Shown here one piece after another: positions 35,263-49,800 of a stretch of 64,000 bases of DNA. The position numbers and the translations under genes were made by a program. Position 1 is the first letter of the stretch; each line of letters starts with the position of its first letter. Source of the DNA: Micropterix aruncella (Eukaryota > Arthropoda > Insecta > Lepidoptera > Micropterigidae); NCBI GenBank assembly GCA_944548615.1, contig OX155964.1, positions 17,092,653-17,156,652 of the forward strand, written 5' to 3'. Under the pieces are notes generated by a model. That model worked only from the letters and a program-made list of their open reading frames with translations, was not told the DNA's origin and ran no database searches.

Positions 35263-36376
35263 CAGGGTTGCCAACTCTAGAAAAATATTCCCCATAAGCA
35301 CATGTCAAATACCCCTAAAATCGCCAAAATTTATTGTAAAATTCCCCAAAAAAAAAACAATATATACATTCCTTCAAAATACTCTTTATTTATAAAATAT
35401 CTATTATTTCCGCCAGAGCTTCAACGTTGCAAGGCAAGCAATACCTTTGGCACGGCACAAAGTAATCTAAATTCTAATAAAGGCACGGCAGACGGGAAGC
35501 AAGCAGGCAAGCAATCACAGAATAGAATAGAATAGAATAACTTTATTGTGCTATAAAAACATAACTTAATGAATATTACGCTGGTTTTATAAAAAAGACA
35601 ATTTATGCACAAATGGCGGACTTATCGCTATAGCGATATCTTACAGTCAACCATTTGATAAAATAATTCCTAATTTTCACCGTAGAATACACAAAGAATT
35701 AGTAAAGTTAAATTTAAAATAAACTTATACAGATACATGTCAGTAACTTATGCTAAGGTTGCCCAGGGAAGGATAAAGGAGAGGACACGGCGAGGTATTT
35801 GGTTAGTGGCTGTGTAAAAATAGATGTTTCTTCAACAATTTTTTGAAAGTATGCAGCGAAGGTGCATGCCTGATAGAGTGAGGGAGCTGATTCCATAAAC
35901 GAGCAGAATGGACTGTAAAAGAGTGGTGTAAACAGAAGAATGATGTATCGGAATAGCGAGTGTGTTATCCCGGCTTGATCGAAGTGGAAGACCGTGGCCT
36001 CCCAAAGGGTGGAAATTCTCCTTTAGATAGGAGGGTGAAGTGGGGTTATTGAGTATGTTGTAGAGTACAGACAATTATGCAAGCAATGGTTTTGTTTTGT
36101 AGTGATGTGCCAATAAGAATATTAGTTATAATCGAATAAATCGATTGTTAGGACATTTCGATTACAATCAAATAGTTGCCGATTCACTCGATGTAGCGTA
36201 CGTACGTAACCTATTCGAGTTATTCACTCATCTCATAAAAAAATTCAAATATATATTTTTTAATTTCAAAATATGCCCCTAAAATTACCCCTAAAAATAT
36301 TAGGACCCTAAAAAAATCCCATTCCACATATTCTCCCCCTAAATCTAGGGGGAAAACCCTTAAGTTGGGAACCCTG
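35263..36376. mobile_element. hAT-like element, middle layer of a nest
   Basis: The left end CAGGGTTGCCAACT and the reverse-complemented right end CAGGGTTCCCAACTT match. Subterminal blocks with CCCCTAAAAT on both sides are also inverted. A GTCAACTG/CTCAACTG pair lies at the borders, 7 of 8 identical but offset by two bases. No transposase is visible. A LINE fragment sits inside. Confidence 0.55.
35545..36075 (-). pseudogene. LINE 3' fragment, inner layer of a nest
   Basis: The minus strand encodes VHSARLWNQLPHSIRHAPSL and then FKKLLKKHLF before a stop. The preceding coding block DNTLAIPIHHSSVYT is one base out of phase, so there is a frameshift. The 3' UTR matches 7800-7921 in inverse orientation. 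This is a 5'-truncated Jockey/CR1-like LINE. Confidence 0.75.
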
Positions 36377-36612
36377 GACTCAACTGAGCGGCGCGTGAGT
36401 GTGGAAACTATGCGCGTTCCCACGAAGTTCGCGCTTCGCGGTCCCTTTGTGGCGGCTATCTTTGTGTGGCGGGACAGAAAACCGATAAAAATCGGGGAAC
36501 TGGTCGCGAAGAATATGCGAGGCTGCGAAAAACTTGCGAAAAGGTTCCACACTACGCGTTCGTGCCCCTTCGCGGCTTCGCGCGCGATTCGCGGACTAAG
36601 TGTAGAGCGGGC

Positions 36613-37868
36613 ATAATACTTTTATTTCCGTTTGACAAGAATTGGTACTTATTCAGTAATAAGACATCGATACTTTAACTCAGGTAATTACATCGACAAT
36701 ACGATATCGGCACTTTTAGTTTTTCAAATTAATGTGATCGTAGCCAAATACAGCGATCAGTATAAATATGCTTTTGGAAAACTTCATCATCCGAGATTTT
36801 TAGAATTAGAGTCCATTATCCCGAAATCGCCTCGAGTCGACTTTCAATCTTGTGGTCGACTTCTGAAATATACAAGACGGCCACCACTACCCGGGTCCGA
36901 GTGAGTGCCCTTAGTGTTGAACTAGTATCGATAGTCAGCGCTGGTGTATCGGCACGTTGAAGTGTTATGAGAATGCGTTCATTTGAGTGCATACTTGCAT
37001 AATATGACAATATGATTACGTTGGCATTGATTTATTTAAAAATAACATACTGAGTTAAGTAATTCCCTAAAATTACAAAAGGGAAGGTGTCAGTATACGC
37101 CCCCATGTTAGTTTTAAAATTTACAATAATTTGGTATATTTTTCTATGCCAAGATTTTAGACATAAAACGAAAATAAATGCACTCATCAACATTTTTCAT
37201 AAAACAAATACAGTCTGGCCAGAAAGAGTAGACCCTACGTTTTGGGAAAAAATATTTATATTGCAACACAGCAATGTGATAATAGTAAGGCTAAATAATC
37301 TAGGAATATGAATATCGAGAATTAAAGAGATAATGAACGCAACTTCATGAACTGAACAAAGAGGACAAAAAATCGCCTAAAATAAGTGTCAGTGTTGCCA
37401 CATCAAAATATATTTTCTCCCTATGTCGAATTAATGTCTACCTACTCTTAATGGCGAGACTGTACCTACAGCACAGTATACCAGACAGTAACCTCTTAGA
37501 ACAAAATTGAAATCGAAGCGAATACGTCACAAGTCGTAAGAGGTCGGATATGGCCGCCAGACGTCCCGCTACTCGGCCCATGCGGACATGCAAACGTTCG
37601 AAAAAGTCGCTAGCCTTTACTTGCGCGTAACGCTAACCAAAGGCGTACGTCGAGACGTACCCCTCTGTCCACATTCCTTGCACCCTCTTCCGCAATGCTC
37701 GAGATTAAACCTACTGTTTGGTATAACGTGCCTACAGTGAGTTTTATCGATATGCGTATGCGCTTTTATCGATCATTGCCCGCGCCAAGAGTCAAGCGGT
37801 TACCGACCGGTCTTCTGTCATTGCTGGCTGTCAACTGTCAGTTGTGCGCGAACGAAGGAATATTATGG
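36613..37868. other. Upstream flank of the zinc-finger gene, with family C copy
   Basis: 37460-37690 is a family C copy (CACAGTATACCAGACAGTAA, then AACAAAATTGAAATCGAAGC). 36790-36900 is the inverted partner of 30090-30150. The promoter and any 5' UTR of the zinc-finger gene would fall here, and the family C copy ends only about 180 bp before its start codon. Confidence 0.5.
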
Positions 37869-40800
37869 ATGGATTCAAACGCAAAGTTTGTTACGGTATA
37901 AGATTTTTTAAAAAGAAAATCCCTAAAACACGTTCAATTGTTGCAGGCGTCTGAACTCATAAATGAACTAGTGGCATTATCCGACACGGAACAAAACGAG
38001 GCGATCGAGTTTTTGCGCCAGGCGTTGAAAGCCTTCGAAGAATCTAAAAACGTAACCAAAACGCCCGGAAACTTCGACGAGTACGATCAAAAGTCACCGT
38101 CTCCGATCAGAGACTCGCCGCTATCCAGGAAGCCGAAAAAAATCCGGTTAACCAAGTCAAAGTCGAAAACGCAATGCGTTCTATGCGGCAAGTCGAACGC
38201 GAACTTTTCGTCGCTGCTCCGGCACTTGTTTCACCACAAAGGCGCCGCCAAATCTTGCTTTCTCTGCAAGAAAACCTTCAAAAATGCGATCGGATTCGAA
38301 TATCACAAAGTTATGAAGTTGTGCGATGAGAAATTGCCGGTTGAAGACGCTACGAACGCGAATAGGAATAGCGTCATCGATCGGCTGGCGCTCAAGAGTT
38401 TTATCGTCTGTCCATATTGCTCCGAAAGGTGAGTTTTTTACAGAGATTTGGCCAGTCGCGGATACAGAAAAAACAAAGGGTAGGTGCTAAAAGATATATT
38501 GAGCTATGGGTGTAATAATAAATCATCAAGTCACATGCAAAGGCTAACACGCTACCTATTCAAGTACCACTACTCGACTGTCGAATAAATTGCGTATAGA
38601 TGGATACCTGGAGGTGTCAAGTACAACGGGCGAACCCGTCACCTCAGAAAGTTTTAACAATAGTCCACTGTCTAGTTACGCCACTCGCCCGTAAAAAGAC
38701 AACGCGTTACGGCGAGACACTGGTTTCTTCTGCCAGCGGGCGGCCTTGCGCTCTTACTACCAGTTTAGGCCAGATTTCTATGCCTTCCCGACTGGTTACG
38801 GGTTCGAGGTCGCTTGCGCTGCCTTCTCAAGGGAGAGGGCAGCGCAACGTAAGGACGTAGCGGTGATTCAGTATTTACCGAATCTATCGCGGACCACGGC
38901 GTCCATTGCTCGCCTACCACTCGGGATAGGGTGGCCGAATTAGTCATTTCAAATGCAGTTACCATAAGGGCCAGGCCATACGATGCGGTGCGGCTGCGGC
39001 GCGACACCTGAGCGGGTGCCGCTGTAAGATGCCAATAAATACATCTTACATGATTTGAAACTCAACACGGTTCAACAAGAGATCGCCTCTCGTAGCCAAA
39101 ATTACCAGCAGAAACTAACAAATCATGTTAATGCTCTGGCTGCCAATCTGACGGGATTTGGAAGTGTTACTCACACAAGACTGAGGAGGAACAGTGTTCC
39201 GATTCTTATAAACCGATTCCGCAAAGAATAGCAATAAAGGTCAATGGACAATCCCTCGCTGATAATTAAACAAAATAAATAGACACAGACAGAGATTAGA
39301 CAAAGGAGCAGTTAAATGTTGAAATCAGATTGCTGTGTTAAGCAGGATATAAAAAATAAATAAATACTGTGCGGTTTGTATATCTCAAAATTCTCTTATT
39401 TTCAGAATTTAATTTTTAGCAGGATGATAGAGTCCATAATCTAAACGATTGGTACAAACAAGTCAAAATACCTAAAAATGCAAGATAGCAGAGTATACAT
39501 AGGGACCGTTGAGACGTTAATAATTTTCTTTAAGAACGATATTTTTATTTAGTGGTAGGTGCCTGCTGTCTCCCGGCACCCTCCCCGAAAAAGTTGCGAT
39601 GTCTCCAGAGTGGGTAATAAGAGCAGACATTTGTTTTTTAGGTTTACAAAGTTTTTCAATTTGCGGCGACACCTATCTAGAAAATGCATGTTGCCCGTAA
39701 GAAGATCAGGAATGAAAAATTGCAAGGAAAGCGAAATATCAGTCTGCCCTTTTTGCAAGTGCACTTCGGATGCCAGCGGCATGATACAGCATGTTAAAGA
39801 GGTAAAAATCAAATAAAATAACCAGCCCCCGGATTCTGAAGCGACGATACGATACATGATTGTCGTCATTCGGCGATATTTGCGATTCTGGAAGCGATTT
39901 GACAGTCCTTGAATCGTCAGAAGTGAGGTTAGGAAAGACGACAGCACATGAGGTGTCGTGTGCATGTCGTTGCTCTAGGAGATGCTGGGAAATGACGGTT
40001 AAAATCCCCATCCAGCAATAATTAGCGACTATTTCCACCCAAGACGATTAAAGTCTGAATATAGCGCCAAGAAATAAGGATATTCGATTTAATAAATAAA
40101 GGACGCGATCCGAATTGCCCTTAGCTCAAAGAACTGAGGTCCGAATTGAGCATACGCCGCTCACTGGTAAACGGCCGGCCCCGGCCAATCAATCACAAAC
40201 CGATATCGGGGTGAAACAGAATCAGTCAAATTCTGACAATTCTGAAACAGAGTCAAGTCCTCGGATCGAGGACGATATCGAATTCAATGTTGTGACGCAT
40301 TGACGTATCATATCGCCGCTTCAGAATCCCGGAGCAAGCACATATTGACGATAGAATTGCTTTTAAAATTAAGATATATTTTTTTGACGTAGGCCCACAA
40401 CTATATATGCGAGAAATGTGGTAAATCATTCAACTTTAGTACGGGACTGAAGCGACATATGACAGTACATAAGGAGGAGGTTAGTAAGAGTGTTGATTAT
40501 ACAGGAGATTGCTCAATGGAATACTACGTTTCGGCGGCTAGGATTTTACTACGAAACGCAACGAGTAGATAGCTTACATAGTCCCAAATATTGATTAATC
40601 TTCTTTTATGTTTAATATAGCGGCGTTCGTGGTATAGCAGTATGACGGCGAACTATATATAGCGCTCTAAACAAGCCCATACAGTATCCTATCTCGTAAT
40701 AACCTAATAATATAATAACAAATGAATTTTTAAATCATAGCTCTTATTCTTTTAATATTATTTACATAAAGATATCACTTTTTAGTTTGGTATACAGGTT

Positions 40801-43800
40801 TCAATACGTAATAATTACCCACATTAGATTCAGTCTATTCTATTCAGATAGACTTAATAGATAGCATTCTATCTCAATAATATTAATAACAATATATAAT
40901 AGCAGTGCGGCGCTATTTGTAGCCTTGCTTCGCGACTATTGCCTTATTGAACGCCATTCAATGCCGCCGAGTTTAACGACCTCGATCCATTAGCAAGGTC
41001 AAATAAAACAGCTGATCGATTCTTAAACTGTTGTAAATCACTTGGAATAAAATGTAATTTTAAAACAATTTTATTATATTATTTGATTGAACAATTTGTT
41101 GTCAAAATTTGCTTATTTGCTCGTACTGATTCACCCATTTCAAGTAGAAACTCACCCTATATAAAGAAATGCGATAGCACTAATAATTGGATGTTATTAT
41201 CGTTATCGTTGGTTACATTTTTGGGTTTTTATAATCATCAGTCCTTTATAAAAAAATCATGCGTTATCAATGTTATTATAGATGTCAAATAAATTGCTAT
41301 TAATTTCGCTGTACAATTCTATCAGTACCACCAGCATGTCGCCGGCGTAGTAGTGTTGCCAAAACGCTCTATGGCATTGAGCAATTTAATACTCTGTATA
41401 ATCAATGGTAAGAGGAAGAAGAATGCAATTAAAATTGTCATTATAATTTGCAATTTTTCGTTTTATTTTATATAGGTCCACAGCCAGGAGTGCAAAAAAT
41501 GCGGAGAAATTTTTAAATCTATTAAATCTTTAAAAAAGCATAATTTAGATAGCCATAAACAGGTTCGTATTTTTAAAATATTTCCCAATATATTTTTTTT
41601 ATTATTTAATTTATTGAAACTGTTGCAGCTGGTTCCGTGCCATGTTTGTATAGTATGCGAAAGAGCTTTTTTCACTCGAAATGAAATAAGACTCCATATG
41701 AAGGAACACTCTGTTGAGGAAAGGAAAAATGCTGGGAAAACTTGTGAAGGTGAATGTCGGGCACTGTTTTTTGTTTACACTGTGAATAAAAAAAATTGTC
41801 GCTACACTCAATTTTAAAATGCGCACATCCGTGTCTATGAAATTCAATTAAAGTCAAAGGTGAAGGAGAGGGATAATGACATTCTATAACCTAATTGTGT
41901 GATAGAGGGTAATTTCAAATATGTAAAGACTCCCTTCTGAGTTGACGCGACTAAAAATTTTGATATTTTTGCAATGCCACGCGCCCGCGCGCTTTCGATA
42001 TATACATAAAGATGTATAGGTATACCGCGGCGACAAGTGAATACGTCCCACCGTTGGCAGTGGCCAAAACTGAATGACGATTTCGGCTTCGCGCGTCGTC
42101 TAAAATAGTTAATTTGGCTTTTCAATTATAATATAATAAATTATCAAATGAATAGTATTTTATAAAGTAAAAATTATATTACATCACTCAAAAGTATCTT
42201 TAATAAATAAAAATAAAAAAATGTTTGGCCATAACATTTCTGGAAATTACATAATTCCAAGCATTTTTTTCTTATATTTTTTGTATGGAAGTTCCAAAAA
42301 CTGTCTTGGTACTATGCAAATAGACCATACGCTGGTGTAAATAGTATTTTTTAATATTGAGAATCATCTCTAGGTTTTTCAAAAAATAAAGACAAATCTC
42401 GCTCATTTTTATTTTTTTGGATAACAGTAACAGAATAAAGATAATTTACAATTAATATGGAAATAATTTACCAATTTTGTTTTGGCGAAATGATAGCTTA
42501 AGGACCGGGTTTTTAAAATCCGGCATAATTGTATAAATTTTTTTTTTCTAGTTCTCACAACCAAGCCACAAAATTATGCTCCATATAGCTTATGGCCGCC
42601 ATGGCCGGCACGGCCTCTTAATAGTAAAAACACATTTTTTAAAACAAGCTTTTATTAAAATGCTCTGTCCCGAGCCAACCCTGGGTGTGCCCTATCATAG
42701 TGGAACTTAGAACAGGCTGTTATAATTGAATGCGTATAAAAAAATTCGTGACTGTGTTCTGTTGACATTGAGAAGTCCCCTCGTCGGGAGCCAACCCTGG
42801 ACTCGGCAGCCATGTCACGATGAAACTTAGAATGGACTATCATAATTATACAAAATTTCGTTTCTGTGCTTATGACCGTTGAGGAGTCTCCTATTCGGGA
42901 GCCAACCCTGGGCGCAGCAGGCATGTCATGGTGAAACTTATAACGGGCTATCATAATTGAATGCGTATACAAAATTTCGTGACTGCTGTTGACCGCTGAG
43001 GAGTCCCCTCGTCGGGAGCCAATCCTGAATGCAGAATCAGGTCATGCTTACCATAAAAATCCATTGTCATCGAAACTGAACCAACTTGTAAAATTTCAAC
43101 ATCATAGGATAAGAGGAAGTGGTTCTAATTCTGCTTGCAAAATTTGACCTAAACAAATATTCTAACAAACATTGCAATGTAAATAAAAACTTGTAAAAAA
43201 GTGTGTTAGAAAGCGCAAGAGCCAGGGACTTACAAGGCCCATTGGCATAGTGGTTAGGTCGCCTGATCTTAACTTTCAAGGTTCCAAGTTCGATTCCCGG
43301 CTTGGGTCACCATTTTCCGTTGGGATAAAATTAACAGACTTGCGTTTCGATTCTGTCGATCGAATGCAAAAGACAACACACACATAAATTTTACATGCAC
43401 CTACACATATTCGCACATTGAAAACAAAAGTAACAATAAAACAAAAACCCCAATTTTTCAGTATGGCCATTTAAAGTTTTTGTCTTTTTTATACTTCAAT
43501 AACTTGTTTATGGATTGGAATAAATGTGATGTTGTTTAAATAGTACTTCAGGTATCATTCTAACAGAATCTGTTATATTATTATTAGATTAACAGGTAGG
43601 TTTGGCAAAAAAATCATTTAAAAAAAATCAGCATAGTGCCACATTAGTTCTCAGATTGTCTATAGTATATTTTTGCTTAGTGCCTCTAAGTTTTAAAAAA
43701 GATCAGCCTAGTGTCACTTTTGTTTTTAAATTGTCAAGTATTTATTTGCTTACTGCCGTATATTATTATTATCATGGCAAAACTAACACTTTTTCATTCA

Positions 43801-46800
43801 ATTATTTATAATTATTTAATGAAAAGTTACGACATAACTGACACTAAATAGAATTATACTAAATAACTAACACTTTTTCACTTACCGAATCAACAGTTGT
43901 CGCTGACGACCGGACGCGAACCGGCTTAGTGTCGGCGTGTTTTTGTTTAACGATCAAGCACAAAACCTAAAAGAATGAAGTGACACAATAGGGCATCTAG
44001 CGATATCAAAGTGAATTATAAAGAAAAGGGTCTTCGGAGATGACGTAGTTTTTCCTGCAGATTTCATATGTCGCTGTAACTCAATACCGCCAAATTTCCT
44101 TTAGTGTCACTTTTGTTTTCAGTGTGTGATATTAACACTTCATAGTAGGGTTGGTTGTAATTTATTGCCATATGATAATAAACCTGCCCATTGTGAAAGT
44201 TCACAATTGGTACAAACAAAAACGAGTCCACTTCATTAGTTTTTGTGAACTTACATTAAAAAATGAAGTTACGACAGCAATCCGACCACTCTTATCTAAA
44301 TCAAATAATTATATTGATGACTGAAATACCATTTTTATAAATAAGACAAAAACGGATTTTACTGCATGAAATTTGAAGCCGACGTTTCAGCGGTTGTATA
44401 GGGTAAATATAATTGCTGTCACGCAGCAATTATAAATTTTGACATTCCCCCAAGAACGCAACACTCACTGTATTGCGTTTTTGCATCTTTGCACTCAGCG
44501 ATGGGCATTGAGGACATTTTAAAAGAGGGCTCCACGTAAAACCTTCGCCTTTATTGTAGTTCGGGTTTCTTCTTATTTCTATGGCTTCCCGGATCATGCG
44601 GGGGAAACGGTGAAGATGGGATTTTGAAACCACCCAGTGGTTCGTCCCGCTATCCAAGATGTGTTCACAGATCTTTCAGATGTTAAATTGCACCTGGTAA
44701 ATTCCGTTTTTGTCTTATTAAAATGTTGAATAACTGCGATAATCTTCGATTTCATATGAAATATTGATCATTTCAAGAGCAAAGTGTGGACGCATAATTG
44801 TAAATCCTTGCTCAAGGCATTGGTTATATAAAGTATTAGATTACTCGATGCCATAGTACGTTTTTGCAACCCTTCTACACTGGCGACTTGCAGATGGCGC
44901 TGCTTAACATTGTCCAGCAAAACTAATAGTGATTTATTATGCCGCCTTTATACATTGACATTGAATAGTTTTTTTTTTATAAAGGACTGATTGATTATAA
45001 AAATCCTTTATTTAACCAATGATAACAATAATATCACTCAGTTATTAGTGCCATCTATTGCATTTTTATAAAGACTGCTTACATTACAGGAAGGAGAGAT
45101 TAGAATGGCTTCTATAAGTCGATTTGATCATTAAAGCGCGTGATTATTAAATATATTATTGATATAAATATGTTATTAATATAAATATACTAATTATATA
45201 AATATATCAATAATATAAATATATTTTTAATATAAATATATTATTAATATTAATATATTTTTAGTATAAATATATTATTACTATAAGTATAATAATAATA
45301 TAATATACTGACACTTGAATAATATTAAAATAAAAGTTATGATTTTTAAAATGTGATTCGAGCTCATCTTTGTCTACAGGTTAAAAACACCATAAAAACG
45401 TGAATGTATAGGATAAAACATACAGTATACATTATTAACCCTCCAACCGCGAGAAACGCTCACTGAGCTTTCAGCTCTTTCCATACGATTCTATAGGCTA
45501 TTATCGCATTGCATAATAATATAATTTCTGTATTTCCCCGTTGAATCTTTTTCTGTTGCTCTGTAACATCGAGAGTCGAGAGTCGCATTTTCCACCTTCT
45601 CGAGTCGCAGGGCTAACGGAAACAAACAAGTTACGACCTGTATCGTAGAATATAGACCAAATCGATCAGAAAAATCGCCCGCAGTTGGAGGGTTAACAAT
45701 GTGTACTATTTTACATATATAGGGTGTTATTACTGCACGGGCATTTTTTCTGTGGGTGAATCAATACAACGTGGTAAGCAACTTTTGATTAAAAAAAATG
45801 GAAAAGTTGACTGTCAAGTAAAGGTTTGGGAAGCGTTTGAGCGCGCTGCGCCATCTAGCGGTAGGTAATAAAGTCGTAAATAAACAATATCAGCGACATT
45901 TTATCAACAGCTAGATAGCGCATCATAGCTTTTCATATTATTTAAAAATAAAATAAAAAAACAAATTTTCGAAAAAAAAAATGCTTTTTGGTTTTTTCAA
46001 TTTTTTTAATTAAAAGTTGTTTATTTCGTACTGATTCACCCGCAAAAAAAGCCCATGCAGAAATAACACCCCGTATATATATATATTTTATATATGTACA
46101 CTTATATATCAATGATTTTCATCAAAATCCGGGCAATGTAGCTTTGGTACTAATTTTATTTCACTTTTATATTGACCACACCCTTTTTGGGCACCGTCTA
46201 TTTATTCTAACTTACTTACTCAGTATTCTATTTTGTTTTTTTTTAATAGTTAATCCAGCTAAAACAGTAAAATGCCATCTCTGCGATGGTTATTTCAAAA
46301 CTACATCTATTCGAAAGCATCAAATGAGAAAACACAGTCCGAAAAATGTCAATAATTGCGCCGTTTGCGAAAAATGCGGTAAGAAGATGAGCAGCCACTC
46401 TGTACTCCAGGATCACATATTGAAAACTCACAAAGGTGCCACTTCGACAGCAAAGTTTCACTTATAAAATTACATAACATTACTTTTAAAATAACATTAA
46501 AATTAAATTGTTTTGCAGAGTTACAGTCATGCGCGGAATGCCACTACAAAACCTCTAATAAAACCAACCTTAAAAGGCACATCGAATTAATTCACTCGAA
46601 TACTTCGCGCCGTTTTCCATGTTTGAATTGTCCAGCCATTTTTACATCAAATGCTGTCAAAAAAGCGCACATGAATTCTGTTCACTCAGATGTAAGTATT
46701 ATTCAGATTTTTATTATTTCAGAGCTGATTCACTTCTTTTGTTGTAGCGTAATTCGTAATTTTATGTTGTTAGTTAATTTTCGGAGTTTTCAAAAAGAAT

Positions 46801-49800
46801 TTCGAATTTGGCGGCGTTGTTAAGTCTGTAGAGTGGTCCCTGTAGCGTAATTAGGGAGGATACTTCGAAGGAAAAACACCGATACCAACATCGTATCGCA
46901 AACATCGATAGTCGAAAAATATCTTGAGCAATATAAAATCGAAGGCTATCGCGGTTGTTTGACATTATAAATAGGATAGAAAACGAATTTACCGCGTGAA
47001 ATTTGTAGCACCCGACGTTTCGGTGACGTTTCAGCCGCCGTTGTCCAGGGTCCGTTGTCCCTGGACAACGGCGGCTGCAAAGTCACCGAAACGTCGGGTG
47101 CTACAAATTTCACGCGGTAAATTCGTTTTCTATCCTATTTATAATATCTTGAGCAAATCATCGATTTGAGATTATCCCAACATCGATATTTTCTTATAAA
47201 AAAATATGGGTATTAAGACTCATTTTGACAGGCTATAAGTTTTCTTCCAATACAATCATTGATATATATGAACACAGTGATATTAGGCCCGATTGCGTTT
47301 CTTTGTGAACTAAAAATGAAATTAGTTCAAGCGAACGAGATAGAGCAATACGTTAAAGCGGAATATGAAACGAATAAATTTGAACACATTTCGTGCGGTG
47401 TTAGATTCAGATGATTTATCTTTTCTGGGTAGTTTTAATGCGAAAAAGTGACAACCGTTCTTTTCACATTCCGCTCTAGTGTATTGCCCTGTCTCGTTCA
47501 CACGGACTCATTTTCTATTTTAGTTCACGAAGAAATGCAATCAAGCCGATTATGTACTAGTATGTATAATTAAATATAGGTGTTAAAAAAACAATTAGAA
47601 AAAAGTAATAAGGTCTAAATTAGAAATAGAAAATGTCGATTTTTGATCAATTAATTTCCAAAATAGGTTGTTTAAAATGGTAATAGGTATGTGAACGAAA
47701 TATCGACGGAGAGAGGGCACTAATCGTTTGAAAAAACATCGATCATCGATCTCTAGCCATCGATGTTTTCGGTATATTGGTTGCTTCCCTTAGTAGCGTT
47801 CTTCCCGCTCGAATCTCGATTGTTTCATATCAGTTTTTTTTGTAAAAAAAATTAAATTGCGCGTCGCAATGGCTGGTTTTCTGCATTTAATTCCAATATT
47901 TTAGTCGATTTTATCGTTTAGTTTAAAAAAAAAAGTGAAAGCCACTAGCTTTTGCACATTTGTTTTTTAAAGTTTGACAACAGCGCTGCAGCCGCTCCGC
48001 CCTCCTTTCTTTTCCTCAGATTGGAATGTCATGCCATGTCACTTTTTAATTGCTGTTTGTAAACTTTCCTCGCGTAGGGAATTTGCTATCGCGCGATTAA
48101 AATTGAAACACCTGTTTCACGGCCGATAAGAAGAGTGTGGTATCGAGAGATAGTGATATTTGTGAGAGAAATCGACAGCATGGTTTCGTTTGAAAGACAT
48201 GGGTAGTGAGATGAGAGTTTTACTTTTTCAAATCTCACTTCCATGTCTTTCGTGCGACGCTTGCTTACATTCTTCATCTAACAATCGACAGCCAGAGCCG
48301 ACCACCGGAATTATTCTAATACGAGCCGACCCGACAGATGGCCTGTCCAAATTTCATTAAATTTGTTTGTGATCGTTTTGTGAATTTGTGAAAAGCAATT
48401 GGAATATGTAAACAAAGTAAAAAATCGGTTGTGTCAACCCCTCCCCATCACCCCCGCACCAAACCCTTTAACCCCCAAGATTTATGATTTCAAGTAAGAT
48501 ATCTTGGCATTTCAGAGTATAGCAGCGTTTGGGCAATTTCATCGTTCTGTCACATTTCAAAATACAGATCATTACTGAAATAAATAAATTAGAATTAAAA
48601 TATAAATAAAATAACTACGTTTGTTGGACAGATCGCGAAACAACACAAAAATAGAAAAATGTAATTTTATTTTAATTTAGGCTGGAATGCATTTTTCCGG
48701 ATTTGTCAAGATCTTCCAGTTTTTTTCAATTGAATACATTTGATTAAAATATTGCCATACCGAGAGAATAGCGATTAAAACAAAAGAAGAATCAACTTAA
48801 TATGTTGTTCCTATTAAAAAAAAAATGAATATCCATCGTTCGAATCATGGGGAGAAAAAAAGCACTACCAGTTTTTCCCAAATTTTCCAATTTTCCAGGC
48901 AATATTTACAATTTTTCATTCCGTTCGGAACTTACTTGGACTATGACGAACATTTAAAAAATAAAATTAGTCAAATCAGTTCAGCCGTTCCAACGAACAG
49001 AGATACCTCGTCAAGAGAAAAAAAACACACCACTAAATTCGATCATTTTAATGCTAAATCTGATAAGAAAAAGCATCGTACTAAAACTGTTATAAGATTT
49101 AATTTACATACTAAATAAAAACCTAATCTAACTTTAACCTACCGAATTGTATGGGTTTTGCTTCTGTGAATGCCTATATCCCGCTTATTTATTGAGTCCG
49201 ACTAAAGATTACGACAGTTTCAGAATCAGCGTGGTGAATATAGTCAGGTGTACTTAATTGAAACATCAACAATATAAACGAGGTACCTATATTAAAATAT
49301 TACCATTTTTTTCAGGTACGTCATTTCTCTTGTGATATTTGTCTGGCAAAATTCAAGATGCATTCGCTGTTGAAGCGTCACATGCTTACACATCAATCTG
49401 CGACGCTGCCGTGCCCGCACTGCCCGATGACATTCAGGAGAATTGATCAAAGAAATCGGCACATGGAAAAGCATAACAAGAAGCCTCCTGGTAAGATCAA
49501 AAAAAAATACGTGTGGCACTCGGGGACTGCCGCGGTAAAGCTATTGCATAGCATTTTTAACAACTTATTCAATTATAATTATTTATTTATTAAGCTATTG
49601 CATAGCTTTTATCGGGCCTAGGGCCAGCGCGGCGACCGAATGAAGAAATTTCTTAACGAAAATTAATGATTTTAAACTGATAATTACGTCTAAACGAGTA
49701 CTGCTTACGATTCGAAAAAAAATTATGTTAAACAAGATAATTTTCCTAATATTCTTAGCTTTGAATATTTTAGATTTTGTTTATATTACATAGTGTAATT

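Larger units (their letters stand above)
34546..36612. mobile_element. TIR element with GC-rich ends, outer layer of a nest
   Basis: The left end GTCCGCTCTACACTAGTCCG continues GCGAATCGCGCGCGACTTCG. The right end mirrors it (reverse complement GCCCGCTCTACACTTAGTCC, then GCGAATCGCGCGCGAAGCCG). The ends resemble PIF/Harbinger-type MITEs, but the target duplication is unclear. Later insertions fill the interior. 35055-35105 is a LINE-type 3' end (GGCTGTAAGAAATCGTGAAA). Confidence 0.65.

Noticed and set aside
37865..37885. Alternative zinc-finger start ATG at 37865
   Set aside because: It would need a weak GTTTGT donor to stay in phase. The ATG at 37869 with donor GTATAAG joins exon 2 in phase 0.
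5491..43028. The 120-bp arrays at 5491 and 42664 as one satellite family
   Set aside because: The periods are close but the unit sequences do not align by eye.
48825..49118. 97-codon plus frame between zinc-finger exons 8 and 9
   Set aside because: No finger, no matching splice phase, low-complexity Lys/Ser composition; best explained as intron.
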